In this document: piece after piece, positions 10,260-23,482 of the stretch
Position numbering within the stretch: position 1 is the first letter of the stretch
Layout: each line of letters opens with the position of its first letter
Assembly: GCF_000219625.1 (NCBI RefSeq)
Contig: NC_018211.1
Span: 1 to 64,000, forward strand
Direction of reading: 5' to 3'
Origin: Zymoseptoria tritici IPO323
Taxonomy: Eukaryota > Ascomycota > Dothideomycetes > Mycosphaerellales > Mycosphaerellaceae
DNA length: 64,000 nt
Notes under the pieces: model-generated
Told to the model about the DNA's origin: nothing
Seen by the model: the letters and a program-made list of their open reading frames with translations, nothing else
Databases searched by the model: none
Made by a program: the position numbers and the translations under genes

Positions 10260-13200
10260 TAGTGTCGTAAGTAGGCTAGGACCCGAACGCGATTAGAAAT
10301 AGAGACGAACAAGCAGCCCTCTCGGCGTAAGACTGCTAAGCCTCTTTTTAAACAACAAACAACAACAACAAGATAATGTCTACCGAGACGGAAATAACAG
10401 ACGCAAGCTTAGCCCCTTAGACTCCAAAAGCTACGGCTAGAGGGGACGAGGAAGTTACGTTTAAGTCTCTTAAAACCCTACCGTTGCCGAAGGAGGAACT
10501 ACTAAAAAGAACCGGCATTCCTTTCCTACCTAGGAAAAGGCAAAACCCCTTCGAATTTAGTAGCTCCCCGACTCGTAGCCCTTCTCTCGGAAAGAAACAA
10601 ACACTCTTTTGCACGCCCGCGAACGAGAAGATCCTATAAGCCCGACAGCTACTAGTCGAAGCGGCAGGGGATCTAGGCGGGATTCTAGAAGAACAAACCC
10701 GGGTTCTCGACCTTCTCGAAGTCTTTCGGCACTTTACCGAGTATATAGACTTTAGGACAACGTCCTAAATCCTCGCAAAGTAAGTCTCGAACCTAGAAAC
10801 GACAACAAAGAAACTAGTAGTACAGGCGAAGAAGCCTACTTTCGTAGACGTTATTAAGGGAGATAGCGGATCCGCTACCTCTACCTCTACCTCCTCGATA
10901 ACAAAGACAATATAATAACAACAATAATAACAACAATAGTGGACGACCGTCTCCTAGAGGGCTAGCAAGCCGAAAGAACAAGTAGAACCGATGCCTCTTA
11001 TCCTTGTACTAAAGGATAAAGAGAAGGAACTCGACTAGATCGCAACCCGAGACAAAATTAACGACGCTCTTAAAGGCGAAGACCAAGAGCTAGCTGTCCT
11101 TACGATAAAGAAATTAGTTCGGGGTAACATTGTCCTAAACTTTGTAACAGAGAAAGCCCGCTAACGAACGATCGATAGCCTTACTAAGGTTACCGATATC
11201 GTAGGCGAGGCATAGGTAATAGAGGACTCTCTCTAGTATAAGGTCGTAGTCTACGGCGTCTCGACTGCGAACTTTAACACGCCAACGGGCCTATAGGACA
11301 TTTAACGAGAAATTAAGACCTTTAATAGAGGTCTTAAACTCGTAGGCACCCCGATTTAGCTAACAAACGAAGAGAGAAGAAGGACTCTTACTAGGGCGAC
11401 AGTTCTAGTAGGTTTTGCTACCGAGGAGGAGGCAAAAAGGGCTATTCAAAACCGTCTATACGTAGGCGCGGACAGCCTAAGAGTCGAGAAGGCGAAGGAT
11501 CGTATACAACAGAAAGGGAGGCCCCTAGAACGTTTTATATATTAGAACACTCTCTACGGATTTTCTATGTTAATCTTAACTAATCTATCGAGGCTATAGA
11601 GTCTACCTTAGACGTCGCGGTTAAGTAGAAAGCCGACCTTCTACTAGTCTAGGAACTGTAGACTATAGAAGACCCGATAATAGGCTACAAAGAGACAAGA
11701 TCTATCGCACACCGGGATTATAACTAGCTATTCCTAACGACTACGGATTCGACGATCCGGCTAAGAACAATGCTATATATTAGTATAAAACTTAATGTTA
11801 ATATCTCTCCTATTTTATTAGACGATAGCGACATACTTTCCTTTGTTATTTTAGACAAGAAGGGTAATAAGATCTAGATAGTTAATCTCTATAACGAGAA
11901 GGACCTTCGGGATACCGAGAACCTACAAAACCGACGAACAATAGAGAGAAGCCTCTACTCTCTACGCAACACGTTCCTTCCAAACACTCTACTAGTAGGA
12001 GACTTTAACCTTAGACACCCGTCCTAGGATCCGAGGGGAAAGGATACTACTAGTGCCCGCGAATTTATAGAGTAGATAGAAGACTAGGGCTTTACTCTAC
12101 GTAATACGATAGGTGTCGGGACCTTCTATAGGCCGCACCTAGACGCAGAGTCGGTCCTAGACCTTACGTTTACAAGAGGATCCTTATCTACGAAAGAAAT
12201 CGACTAGAGAACGATTCCGACAGGCTTAGACTATAAGGCTATATCTATAGACCTTATTAGCGCGCAAGGTCGAGCCTAACAGAAGAAAGTAGTTCTAGAT
12301 ATAGCTTCCGCGGATTAGGAACTGTTTACAGATCTCCTAATAAGCAAGGCGACGTCTATTAACTATACGAACTCCCTCGACGACATCGTAGACTCCTTTA
12401 CCTCGTGTATTACCGAATCGATGCGGGGAGTAATCCTAGAGAAAGTAGTATACGCCTGCGCAAAACCTTAGTGGAATAGAGAGCTACGCACGCTACGCCG
12501 TACAATGTCTAGAACATATAGACAGACCTTTACCTACGGACGTACGCCGACGCCAGACGAGAAAGAGGCGTATACGAAAGCGAGAAACGAGTACTTCTAA
12601 GCTATTAAAACAGCTAAGAAGGACTACTAGAATGCTTTCCTCGAAAAAGAAGACTCGAAATCTATCTTTAAAGCTATGTCCTATACTAGGAATAGCAGCC
12701 GAAGATAGATACCTACGATAAATAACGAAGATTCTTTCGAGGGGAAATGTAAGGCCTTCTCCGAAGCCTTATTTCCGCGCCCTCTTACCGAGGAACCTCT
12801 ACCTAGCCGTTAGGAAGCGTATACAGCCGGGGATTAGGGCTAGACTACGCTAACCGAAGAGGAACTCGCTACCGCCTATAGTACGAAGATAGTAAAAGGA
12901 AAAACGCCGGGCCTAGACAGTATTACGCAAGCTATTATTAGTAAAGCGTATAGCGCTATTCCTATTACCTTTCTACGTATATATAGTAGGCTACTCGACG
13001 AAGGACACTACCCCCGATGCTAGAAAGTTGCGACAGGCGTAGTTCTAGCAAAGCCGGGAAAACTAGACTATTCGGTCCCTAAGGCCTACTAAGTTATCTC
13101 TCTCCTAAACTATCTTGGTAAGATTAGCGAGAGAATACTCGCAAAACGCCTAGGGATTATCGTAGAGACGAAGCCCCTTCTACACGACTCGTAGTTAGGG

Positions 13201-15000
13201 GGGCGAAAGAAGAAATCGGCTATTAATACGGTACTTCTCTTAACGAACGAAATCGAGGAGAATCGAAGAAAGAAAAAGAAGACTTCGGTTATCTTCCTCG
13301 ACGTAAGAGGAGCATACGACTATGTTATAAAGAACCGACTATTAAGAATAATAATCTAGTTAAGGCTTCCGTATAGCCTTATACGTTAGGTTCAGTCGTT
13401 TATAAGCAATAGACGCCTACGAATAGCATTCGACAGACAGATACAGGAATTCTAGGACGTAGAGATCGGCGTTCCGCAAGGCAGCCCGATGTCTCCTATC
13501 CTCTTTCTTATCTATACGCGCGACATATTCTTCTCGCTATAAGGAGTTACTCCTAGTTCCTACGTCGACGACATTAGACTATCTACCTCGTCTACGTCCC
13601 TTAAGAAGAACTCTAAGGTACTAGAACGTAAGGCAAGAAGGCTAATAGACCTAGGAAAGAAGAACTCGATTGCTTTCGACCTAGCAAAGACAGACCTAGT
13701 ATACTTCTCGAAAGGGAAAGGGTCCGATTGCCTAGTAATTCTTCTAAACGGCGATATTATTCGCCTAGCAAAGAAAGCGATAAGGTAGCTTAGGATTTAG
13801 CTAGACGCCGGTCTTACCTTTAAGGAGCATATTATAATAAGATCGGTACAAGCATAAGCAGCATTCTATCGATTAGAAAGACTAGCAAATACCGAACGCG
13901 GTCTATCTTCTATATCGTTAAGAAAGATCTACCTAGCCTACGTTACTACAATAGCAGACTACGGGGCCCCGGTTTAGTAGCGGTCGAAAAAGAGCATAAA
14001 ACCTCTAGTATCTCTATAAAGTAAAGCTTATAGAAAGATCCTAGGCGTTTTCCGTACTGCCCCAAACGTCCTGTCCGAAGTAGAGTCAAATCTCTTCCCC
14101 CCGGATCTACGCCTAGAGAGATAGTTAATTTTATACTCTCTACGCGTAGCAAAGCTACCCGAAAACTACCCTATAAGACTCGCTATCTAAAGCGCGCCTT
14201 CGGATACCTAAGAAGTCCGACACGAGGACTCGAGAGAGATACTTCCGCAAAAACGACAGAGAACACAGATACAACTACTCTATTATCGACTCCGACAATA
14301 CAAGCATTTCGTAGAACACAAGAGGGCTAACTACGCAAAAGACGATCTCTTTAGCGTCTAGAAAACCCGATACGAAATAGTAAGACAACGGGAGATTAAT
14401 AAGGTACCTAGGAATACAAATAGCTACCTTAGTCGATTTCTATAGAGCTCGCTAGGAAAACATAGAATAGGAGGAAGACGCGCTTTAACTAGTGCCTTCT
14501 ATACTATCCTATTAGGATACGGATACCTAAAGTCCTATCTCTATCGCTTTAGACACGTAACGACGCTAGACTACCCTTACGGACGACGAGAAACAGTAGA
14601 ACACCTCGTATATAGCTGCCCTATCTACGATGTATTTAGGCTACTACCGCTACGATAAGTACAATCTCTACTAGAAATAGTAGAAGATAAGGAACTCCGG
14701 AAACACCTTACTACCTTTCTCTCGGATACAAAGATTGCTTCTAGGTCCTAGTACCTAGCAAGAGGCGAAGACGAGACCGTCTAGCCTACACTCCTTTTAC
14801 TTTTCCTTATTTGTCTTTCTTTAAAGTCCTTCGATACTAGCTTGCTACTATCCTAGGCACGGGTCTTTCCCTAAGGTCAAGAGATACGAGAGAACAACGA
14901 TTATACATAGATAGACTGCTATCGCGAGACAGCCGTCCTACATAGTCATAGACTCCTATAGGACGTAAATGGAACAAACAAACAAACAAACAAACAAACA
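10260..15000 (+). mobile_element. Non-LTR retrotransposon (LINE, Tad1/I-like), lightly RIPed
   Basis: Two long frames are legible with TAG for Gln/Trp. ORF1 starts at the ATG at 10,376 after an ACAACAACAACAAG leader and runs to about 11,560. It is a Gag-like protein, rich in basic residues at its C-terminal end. ORF2 (about 11,540-14,790) has an apurinic endonuclease (GDFNLRHPSWDP near 12,000, Trp as TAG), then a reverse transcriptase with TPGLDSI, GGRKKKSAINTVLLL, LDVRGAYDYV, GVPQGSPMSPILFL and the catalytic YVDD box (about 13,560). Near 14,580 is a Cys/His motif (CPYGRRETVEHLVYSCP, first Cys as Tyr). The element ends in a CAAA tail at 14,973-15,000, a typical LINE 3' end. ORF2 is continuous except for RIP-type stops, so it inserted late and was RIPed lightly. 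The 5' end is approximate and target-site duplications were not established. Confidence 0.88.
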
Positions 15001-15310
15001 AGTAATTACTAGAGCGATATTTTACGTTAGGATACGGATTAGCCTATCGGTAGTCTCTCTTTTTAGCGGTTTAGTTAACTCGGGAGATAGTTAAAAGGAC
15101 ACCGTAAAACGTAGTTAGGCTAGGAGTAGCTACGGTGCTATATATCGCGAGGCGCTTTACGTAGGAGCGTAGGTCTATTTCCTCCCCTCTAAAGACGGCT
15201 AAAAGAGTCGGTAGTAAGGGCTTAGATAGGGCTTTAGTTTAGATTAGGTATAAAGGTAGACTAGCCTATATAAATAAGTATAATAAACCCCTAACCCTAC
15301 CCTAACCCGG
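14999..15310. repeat. Direct repeat R1, copy a
   Basis: About 310 bp shared, with RIP-type differences, with 23,483-23,790. Shared blocks include aagtaattact, taggagtagcta, gaggcgcttta, gagcgtaggtct, agtaagggctta and the final gactagcctatataaataa plus gtataataaacccctaac. Both copies end in a short CCCTAA tract. Copy a begins exactly at the LINE tail. Confidence 0.85.
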
Positions 15311-18165
15311 TTCTAGTATAGTATATCGACGGCGACGAGAATACCGGTATATATAGTATCGATGTTTTCGACGGACTCGGTCGTAGTACGAGTAGCCTTA
15401 ATATACTACCTCCCGACCCTAAACCTATACCTAAGACATTCCTACCCGAAGTACCGCTACTATAACTCTAATAGTTAGACTACCCTTTACCGCTACGGCC
15501 GTCTTTATTCGTACTCTAGCTAGGGAATAGACCGCTAAATAGAGCCGGCCTCTTACGCTAAGATACCTCCTCTATACTAATACTATTACTCCGACGTAAC
15601 CGCTTCCTACTCCTACTCTATAACCCTAAGAACCTATACTACTTCGTACTAAGCGGACGAAACGTATCGACCGTCTTATTACTTAAATAATAGATTATAT
15701 CGAGCGGGACGCTATAGCGGTTAGCGCCTATTTCGCCGCCTCTTCTAGCCGATATCTCGAGTATATCCTCGTCCTCGTCCTCCTCGTCCTCTACTCCCTC
15801 GTCTATTCCTTCTTAATACCCTCGTACGAACTCGGTACTAATAACCTCGCGCCTAACTATAATCGCGACGTACCGGTAGTTAAGCGTTATAAGCCTTACG
15901 CCTATTCGCTATTAACTCTCGCGGATTACGATACGAGTTAGTCGCTCTATTTCCTACGGACCCTTCTCGTTCGACTAGATATAATTACTCGCGCCGTTAC
16001 CTAGTACCGCGAGTATTAAGTACTCTAGCGTCGGCTAGACATATACGAGATATATAACTATAAGCTGTCCGACTCGCTACGGTAAGAATCGTAGGATAAC
16101 CTTTAGTTTATCGAGCTAAGATTACGACTTATAATATCGAGTAACGATAACGACCTAGCCGTAGATAATATAGACGTTCCGATCCCCTAACGTTATATTA
16201 TAGAGACGTATAGACGTAATCTCGGTTCCTCGAGCCGGCTATCTACCGTAGAGATAAACGCTAAGTAATAGTAGCTCTCGAAACCGATCGATCTCCCGTA
16301 AATACCGGCGGACGTTCTTAACTACCTAGTTACCTTTTAACTATAGCTTTACCTAGGACGGCTAATCTAGTACTCGACGAAGTAGCTACTTATAATACGT
16401 CTATAGCCCGTTGTCCGGATAATCTATAAATAAGTATCTACGCTTTATAAAAGTTATATTATCGCGGAGAGAGTTAAGCGCTACCTCGAACTACTCGCCC
16501 TTCGTTAATAGTATAATCTCCTATAGCTTATCCTCGGCTTCCTATACGACGCCCTACGCGAAGCTATAGAAGCGACGTAGTTTAATCGGATTACCCTTAT
16601 ACGATAGAGTAAGCCGATCTTCCGACTAGAACGTTAACCCGGCGTTAATATAGTTTATTCCGAGAGACTTACTATATACTAATAAGCTAAGTATCTTACT
16701 TATCGGACTAAACGAACCGTCCGCGAGATACTCGTCTCGTACCTTATAGAAACGATCGTCGTCGGCCTTACCTTACTAATCCCGCTCCCCTAACGGGAGT
16801 ACGATCTCGACGCCTAATATACGTACGTAATATACTATACTAGCGAGTATATACGAGTAGTCGTTCGCTTCCCGGAGCCGCCGGAGCTCCTCGTCGATAC
16901 CGAGAATAGCGAGAAAGTATATAAGAATACTCGTATACGGGTCGGCGCGGAGCCTCTAGAAGATAAGCGACTGGTAGAATTATAATAGTACTTCTTACTA
17001 AGTACCCTCGCTATATCTAGACCGAAGTAAGTTACGAAATACTATAGCTAGCTCTCGTTACCTCTCTCTCTATAGGAATAGAGCTCGTATATCTCTTATT
17101 ATATCGGTCGCTATAACGGTCTCGCCTCTCCTATAACTACTATTCGATTAATTACTCTTACTTAGACCGGTACGATTACCCTCGGAATCGTTGTCCGTCT
17201 CGTCGCTACTCTCGTCTCGTCGCCGGCTCTCGTATACCTCCTTACTTTCTATAACCTAAAGAGTATAATATAGGAGTCGAGTTATATATCCGATATATCG
17301 CTACTATAAATTATAGTTCTATAGTCGAGCTATTAGCCGTTAATCGGGCTCGTTCCGCTTAGTACTACGAAGCTAGCGTCGGACCTCGAGATCTAATATT
17401 CGAAGCCTATTTACGTACCGCTCGATAAGTACGATGTTTACCTCTACTACGGCGCGAAGTATATCTTCCTCTTTCCCGGGTAGCCGACTTATATAACTAA
17501 GATAGTATAAGTTACGGCCTTTTAAGTGCTCGGCCTACTACGTCCGCTTAAACTAAGCTAAGTTATCCGTCTTCGAGATTATCTTATCTAGGAGCTCTAT
17601 ATCTCTCGCCTACGCTTTACGCTTTATGTCCTAATCCTAAAAGATACCTACTATCTCCGCTGTTCGCTCTCCGGATTATACGGTTGTCTCCTATACTTTA
17701 ATGTCGTTGTCGGATCCTTCCCCTCTACTATAATCGATAGTAAAGTACCTCTATAAGCCCGATAAATTAAAGAATATCTATACCTACGTCTAATGCTAGT
17801 ACTCTCGCTCGCTCTTCGATAATCGCTAGCTATAATCTTTATTATAATACTTACGGATCTCGTTACGACTAATTAAGATACGGTCGTATTTAGGCTCTTC
17901 GTAGATATATACTCGTAGCGGCGTACCTAAATATCTAAAGGGCGCCTCGAGCGGCGGCGGGAGTAATATATCCTTTAGCTCTTTAATATAACGATCTCCG
18001 AATAGCGTAGCGACCTCTCTTCTATTATCCTTTAATCCTTCGTAAAACAATCGTAGATAATCTTCGATATTACGGATAGCGTAGCCGTATACGCGGTAGA
18101 CGACGATACTATACTCCGGTATCTAAACTAAATTGTCGAATATATTATAAGTATCGATCTTCGGT
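15311..18165 (-). pseudogene. RIP-saturated OrsD/telomere-linked-helicase-type gene, truncated
   Basis: The minus strand reads as one long former protein once TAG is taken as Gln/Trp and Tyr as mutated Cys/His. At the N-terminus, near 18,100-17,840, are two zinc-finger-like motifs, originally C-x2-C..HL..H and ICEEPKC..H..H (legible: VVYRVYGYAIRNIEDYLR, YIYEEPKYDR, RNEIRKYYNKDY), as in OrsD (PF12013) domains. Further on come DPYTSILIYFLAILGIDEEL (near 16,900), RDEYLADGSFSPISKILSLL (near 16,710) and KPKVILRFLPYRVGQLIVVY (near 16,080). These are typical of the large subtelomeric OrsD-RecQ proteins of filamentous fungi. No RecQ helicase motifs follow: the gene is cut at repeat R1, so the helicase half seems lost. 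Family assignment rests on remembered motif patterns. Confidence 0.65.
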
Positions 18166-18214
18166 AGTCGAACAACTTTACGTCTTATTAAGTATCCTCC
18201 TCTTTAACTCGTAC

Positions 18215-18530
18215 TATCGGGTATTATAGGAGATATATATTTACGGGTATTAGTTAGCGTTCGGATCCTAAATTATAACGTACGGAACTACGGCGAAATA
18301 TCTTAATAATAACGGCTCTAATTAGTATATAAGTCTAAGGATAGTATCGATAAAGTATTTCGTCCTATACTCCTAATTTTTAGCGAGCATTTCGTAAAGT
18401 ACGATAAGTTATATAAGTATAGGAGGATAGGTATAGACGTAAAGCCGCGCTATACCGCCTTCGGACCTAGGGGCTATAGAATTCTATTACCCCCTTAGGA
18501 TCCTATCTATTAGGGTTAATTAGCCGATAT
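18215..18530. repeat. Direct repeat R2, copy a
   Basis: About 310 bp repeated at 21,410-21,705 in the same orientation. Shared blocks are cggaactacg, aaatatcttaataa, ctcctaatttttagcgag, atttcgtaa and the 3' run from gccgcgctataccg through ggacctaggggctatagaat to atcctatctattagg. The same-orientation pair 3.2 kb apart is what LTRs of a small retroelement would look like, but TG..CA ends are not visible after RIP. Confidence 0.75.
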
Positions 18531-21409
18531 TAACCTACTCGATCTCTAGAGGAACGATAGACTATATATTCGAGCTCGAGCCTTTACGAGAGGAAATAAA
18601 TCGAGAACTTTAGCTTAAATCCGGGCTAAAACCTTTCTAAGAGAAACTAGAGCGAAAACTTAAGCTTAAATTCGGGCTAAAACTATTATAAGAGAGACGC
18701 TAGGCTAAGAAACTAAGCTTAAATAGAAAGAGACTAAAATAGAAAACTTTTCGGACTACCGATGCCCTTATAAACTCGTAACCTCGTAACTATACCGTAC
18801 TTAGACGAACTAAGGACCTCCGAACACCCTCGTAGCGATTTACCTATAAACTCGTAAAGCGAGACCTTATCGTCTAAAACGCTAAGGCTACCCTTAAACT
18901 ATAAGCGGTAGTCCTAACGACGAGGAGTCGCCTATAGGAGCCTACGTATCTTATCTCTAGTACCTAGCTTATCGAAGTAGTAACCCTTACTACTATCCGT
19001 AAAGGTAGCGGTAAGTACTTCCTTTTCCTATATTAGAGCCTACGTTATATACTATACGAGGAGGGCCCGGTTAGGGTCTTCGCGGATATCGGCCTACTTC
19101 TTTATACCGTTCGCGATAGCTAGAATATATTACTAGACCGATTCGAGCGGAGTAAAGCCGTACTACTATACGAGCTAATCGAAGCTAGTAAACGTAGGGC
19201 CGCGGAAGGTACGCTATACGCCTACGTTCTCGAGCGTATTGCCTCGCTTAGTAGTCGGGTAGAGGAAGAGACCGAGGTAATAGTAGCCCGACCGCGGCTC
19301 TACCTTAGTAGAGCGACTATATATAATATCGAAGCCTATAAAGGTCCCGACGAATACGCTATAAGTATAGTTAGCCGGCGGTCGCGATCTACGGAAGGAA
19401 CACGTATAAGTTACCGTACTATATCTTAGCGATAAAGCCCTAGTCGCCGACGTCCTTCTTCTATATAGTATTATACTACTCTTCTAGCGCGCCGCGTAGC
19501 GCTCGAATCTTCTACGAGCCGCCGTTACCGAGTTCGATATCGTCCGGATCGCCGTACTAGTCGTAGATAGAAGCGCGCGGAATATAGTAGTCGTTAGTAA
19601 TAGGCTACGCGGCGCGGTTCGGACCTAGCGGCTAGGTTAGCGACTATAAGGTCGGACCGGGAGGAAGGGCGTTCTATACTATAGCGGTAGCGGCGGTAAT
19701 AAGGTATAAGTAGTATATTAGTTTAAAGGTAGAGATAGAAGAGGAGGTAGAAGTTAGAAGTTCGAAGATAAGGGAGTAGAGCGAAGGAAGTAGAGGTAGA
19801 TATTAGTAGAAAGGAAAGGGTTAAAACAAAGGTAATAAGGGTCCTTTATAAGGCTACGACCGGCGACGTACGGACGTATAAGCTAACAACGTAATAGCGT
19901 CGTTACGTTTATGCCGCCTACTCGTACCTTCGCGTAAGTAATAATTTACGTACTAATACGATAATCGAATAATCGTTACTCTTCGGATAGCGTACGGGTA
20001 CGGCTAGTATCTAACCGATTACTAGTAAGAATACTAATAAGAAGCGTACGTACTCGCGCGGAGTTTCTAGTCGGCCTTAGCGCTAGCGCGGATTATTAAG
20101 TAAATAATATACCTATATATAAACCTAGTATACGACGCTTTATATTATTGCCTAGCTATAAGGTAAGTAAAGTATCGCTAACTAATTGCTATATTACCTA
20201 CTAATCTAGGTAATATAATATAGCGATTACTATATATATAAGATAGTAATTATAAGCTACCGGCGATAACTAAGCTCGTACGGATAGGTATGTATCGTAG
20301 GTTAGTGCCTCTATACGGTTCCCTCCCTCGGGGCATAAAATAGCCCCTTAGAGCGGGCTCGATCCTTCTACCTTCTAACTACTACTATACCCTTTACTAA
20401 CCGCTACCTTTATCTAACTCCGATACTACTCGACCTAACCCTTTATTACTTATCTTTAGCTCCTCTACCCTCTATCTAATACGATGTCTCTTCCGGCCGC
20501 GTACTCGTCTCTATACGGCTACTCCTTACCTAGTACGAAGCTGTCGCCCGCGCGGAACCGCTTCGTATATCTCTACTCGGCGGACGGTATAACGCTCGAG
20601 TTTCGCTCGACTAACGACGTACGTCTACTCTCTAAGTCCGAGCCGCCCGACTACCTATACTAATCGGAAATAGATTAAAAGTATACTTACTATACGCGTC
20701 GCGAAAGACGTACTCGACGCTATTACTATTACTTTCCCCTACTACGTACCGGTAACCTTCCCTTAGGTAATTAGAGTCGGTACCTCCGCTACGCTTAACG
20801 AGAGTCTTTAGCTATACCTAGTATACTAACTTAATAGGCTAGACGGAACCCTTACCCGCTATACGACTACTTCTACTAAGTATACCTTTATATAGGTCTA
20901 CTCTAGCGCTACGATATAGGCCTAAAACGTAGGATATATCCGCTTCCGAGACACCGAGCGCTACGCTAAGTATGTCGCGCCCTTTACCGAGCCGTATATT
21001 ATCTACTTCTAGCGGAAGAATAGGACTATCCCGTATAGCTACTCGCCTCCCTAGGAGAAGTAGTTTTAGTTTCCGTAGTAGAGCTATACTAACTACCTCG
21101 TAGTCCGCTCTTCCGCCCTATATAGCTATTAGAAGTACTCGTATAAGGTCGTCGACGTCGTAAGTAGTAGTAAGGAAGAGATTATACCTCGCGGTAGACG
21201 AGGACGGCTAGACGACGCCTACCCGTATAGTAATACTATCGTTAGCTATATAGAGGCTCGGGATAAGACGGTATACTAGGTCCGTTACTCGCGGAGGAAT
21301 CGGCTCGTCTATATTACGATATCCGAGTAAGTTTAGTTATATATCTTCTCTACGAAGGCTTCTTAGGCGGGGGTTTTAGGCGGGGGTTTTAAGCTTTCCG
21401 TTAGTAATC
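18531..21409. other. RIP-saturated segment between the R2 copies
   Basis: CpA and TpG are almost absent. On the plus strand, 18,950-19,400 is coding-like, with a Walker-A-like stretch (TIRKGSGKYFLFL) followed by ADIGLLLYTVRDSQNILLDR and EASKRRAAEGTLYAYVLERI. A second coding-like stretch starts near 20,485 (MSLPAAYSSLYGYSLPSTK, TLEFRSTNDVRLLSKSE). I recognise neither. They could be the internal genes of an element bounded by R2. Confidence 0.4.
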
Positions 21410-21705
21410 TAATCGTAAGTACGGGGTGCTTATATACTAGGGTTAACCTAAATTACGACGGACGGAACTACGACTAAATATCTTAATAACTACGAGTCCG
21501 ATTAATTTACGAGTTTAACGCTAGTATAGATAGGGTACTACGATATATATTCCTAATTTTTAGCGAGTATTTCGTAATATATAGTGAAATATATAAACAT
21601 AGGGACTATAGCTTAGGGCCTATAGCCGCGAAGCCGCGCTATACCGTTTCCGGACCTAGGGGCTATAGAATTCTATTACCCCTAAGGGATCCTATCTATT
21701 AGGCC
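21410..21705. repeat. Direct repeat R2, copy b
   Basis: Second copy of the repeat described at 18,215-18,530, same orientation. Both copies end at the same tctattagg, after which the flanks differ (gttaattagcc versus cctaaagagaag). Confidence 0.75.
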
Positions 21706-23482
21706 TAAAGAGAAGTATACTAAGAAGAAGAAGAGGAGAGTAGTTACTAGAGGATAGTAACTAAATTTATAAGTAGAATAAGAGATTTATATAAGAATTT
21801 TTATTTAAAGAGTTATTTTTTAAAATAGTAATTATACTACTATATTCTATACTAGGAACTAACTAAGAATAAGCGGAGGTAGCTATCTAGAAGGCGTAAT
21901 AATCGCCTAGTATAAGAGTAGTAGGAGTACTACTAGGACTAAGGAGTAGTTAGTAGGGTCTAATAAGTAGGAGTTAATAAGGTACTTATATTTATCCCTA
22001 CTATATAATAACCTCTTCTACTATATAGTTAATCTCTATAGCTACTAGCCTATTATAAGTAGTTAGTAATAGTTTTTAGGTTAGTAGTAAGAAAATAAGA
22101 AAGAAACTTATATAAAAAGTAAACTAGCTACCTATAATAGCTTTAAGGCTTTCTAAGCCTTAAGAGCCTATTCTAAACTATTATAAGTATCTCTACTAGA
22201 ATCTTATTAGCCGATAGTTTTTAAGCGGGTTCTAGGAATACTTATACTATATACTAAGTACCTATATAGGTCTAAGTAGTATAGGTAATATAGGTAAATT
22301 AAGGACTAGATAGTTAGTAGATACTTTCGAGCGGACTCCGAGCTAGACTTATAGCTTAGCGTAATATTTACGCTTAGCGTTATAGCTAGTATAGGCGCGC
22401 GGATAAGGCTTCTTATTACTAGCCTAAAACTATTAGTTAGTCTCTAGGATAAATCGAGTAGAATATAATATATATAACTTATAGAATATAGTTTATTCTA
22501 GCTTTAGTATAAGGCTTATAATAGATAGTAGTATATAGTTAGTTTTAGATAGGAGCCGCTTAGGCGGCTAGAGGTAGATTATAGATAGCGCCTAGGGCGT
22601 TTAGGCTAGATACCGGATTATTATTACTACTAACGAAATTAGCGAATATCTACGAGTCTATTAGTAAAGTATTAGGATCCTAGATAAAGGTAAAGGACTT
22701 AAACCCTTAATCTTAAGAGTAAAAACTTACTTTAGTAAGTTAATAATAGTAGTTAATAGAAAGAGGGGAGGTTTATACTATTATATAGCTCGTTCTATAA
22801 GCTAAGGGCGCGTTTTCCTTATATTATTAACTTCTTAATAATACTAGAAAAAGAGAGAAACTAAGTAAAGGATAGTAGGCCCTTTATATTAGGGACTAGT
22901 ATATTATAGCTAGATACTTAATAATATAAAGAAAAGTATAGATAATAGAAAGAAATTTTAGCTAATTAGGAGGTTCTAGATAGTTTTAAAAGAGAGGGTA
23001 AATAGTCCGGTATCTTTATATTAGCTACTAATAACTTATTAGCGGACCGGAAGAAGGGGAATATTATAAGAGACTAGCGCCCTTCTTTAATATATAGTAT
23101 AGCCTATACTTTATCTTAGTAGCCTATATTCTTTTCTATACTTCTTATAAGGTTTTAGACTACTTCCTTATCGAACTTACTATATCTAATATAGACTCTA
23201 AACTCTCGTATATATATTATTTACCTATAATAATAAAACTATAAGAAGGATAGCTTATAGAATTAAACCTAGAAGTAGCCTTAGAGATAAAGGGTCTCTA
23301 ATTAGAATCGAATATCTCTAATAGTAGAAGCGCTAAGTAGTAGGAGAATAGAGCTCTATTAAATAGTCTCGAAATATAATATTTCTTCTTAATAATATAG
23401 AGTAAAAGTATCTAGTAGATAAGGAGATATATATCTAGTCCGTTACCTGAAAGGTCTTAGAGCCTATAGTATATAATAGATA
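21706..23482. other. Most AT-rich, heavily RIPed stretch; nothing recognised
   Basis: This is the most AT-rich part of the left block, dominated by TAG, CTA and TATA. All frames on both strands are broken every few codons. No domain, terminal repeat or structure could be read, so any element here is mutated beyond recognition by eye. Confidence 0.5.
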
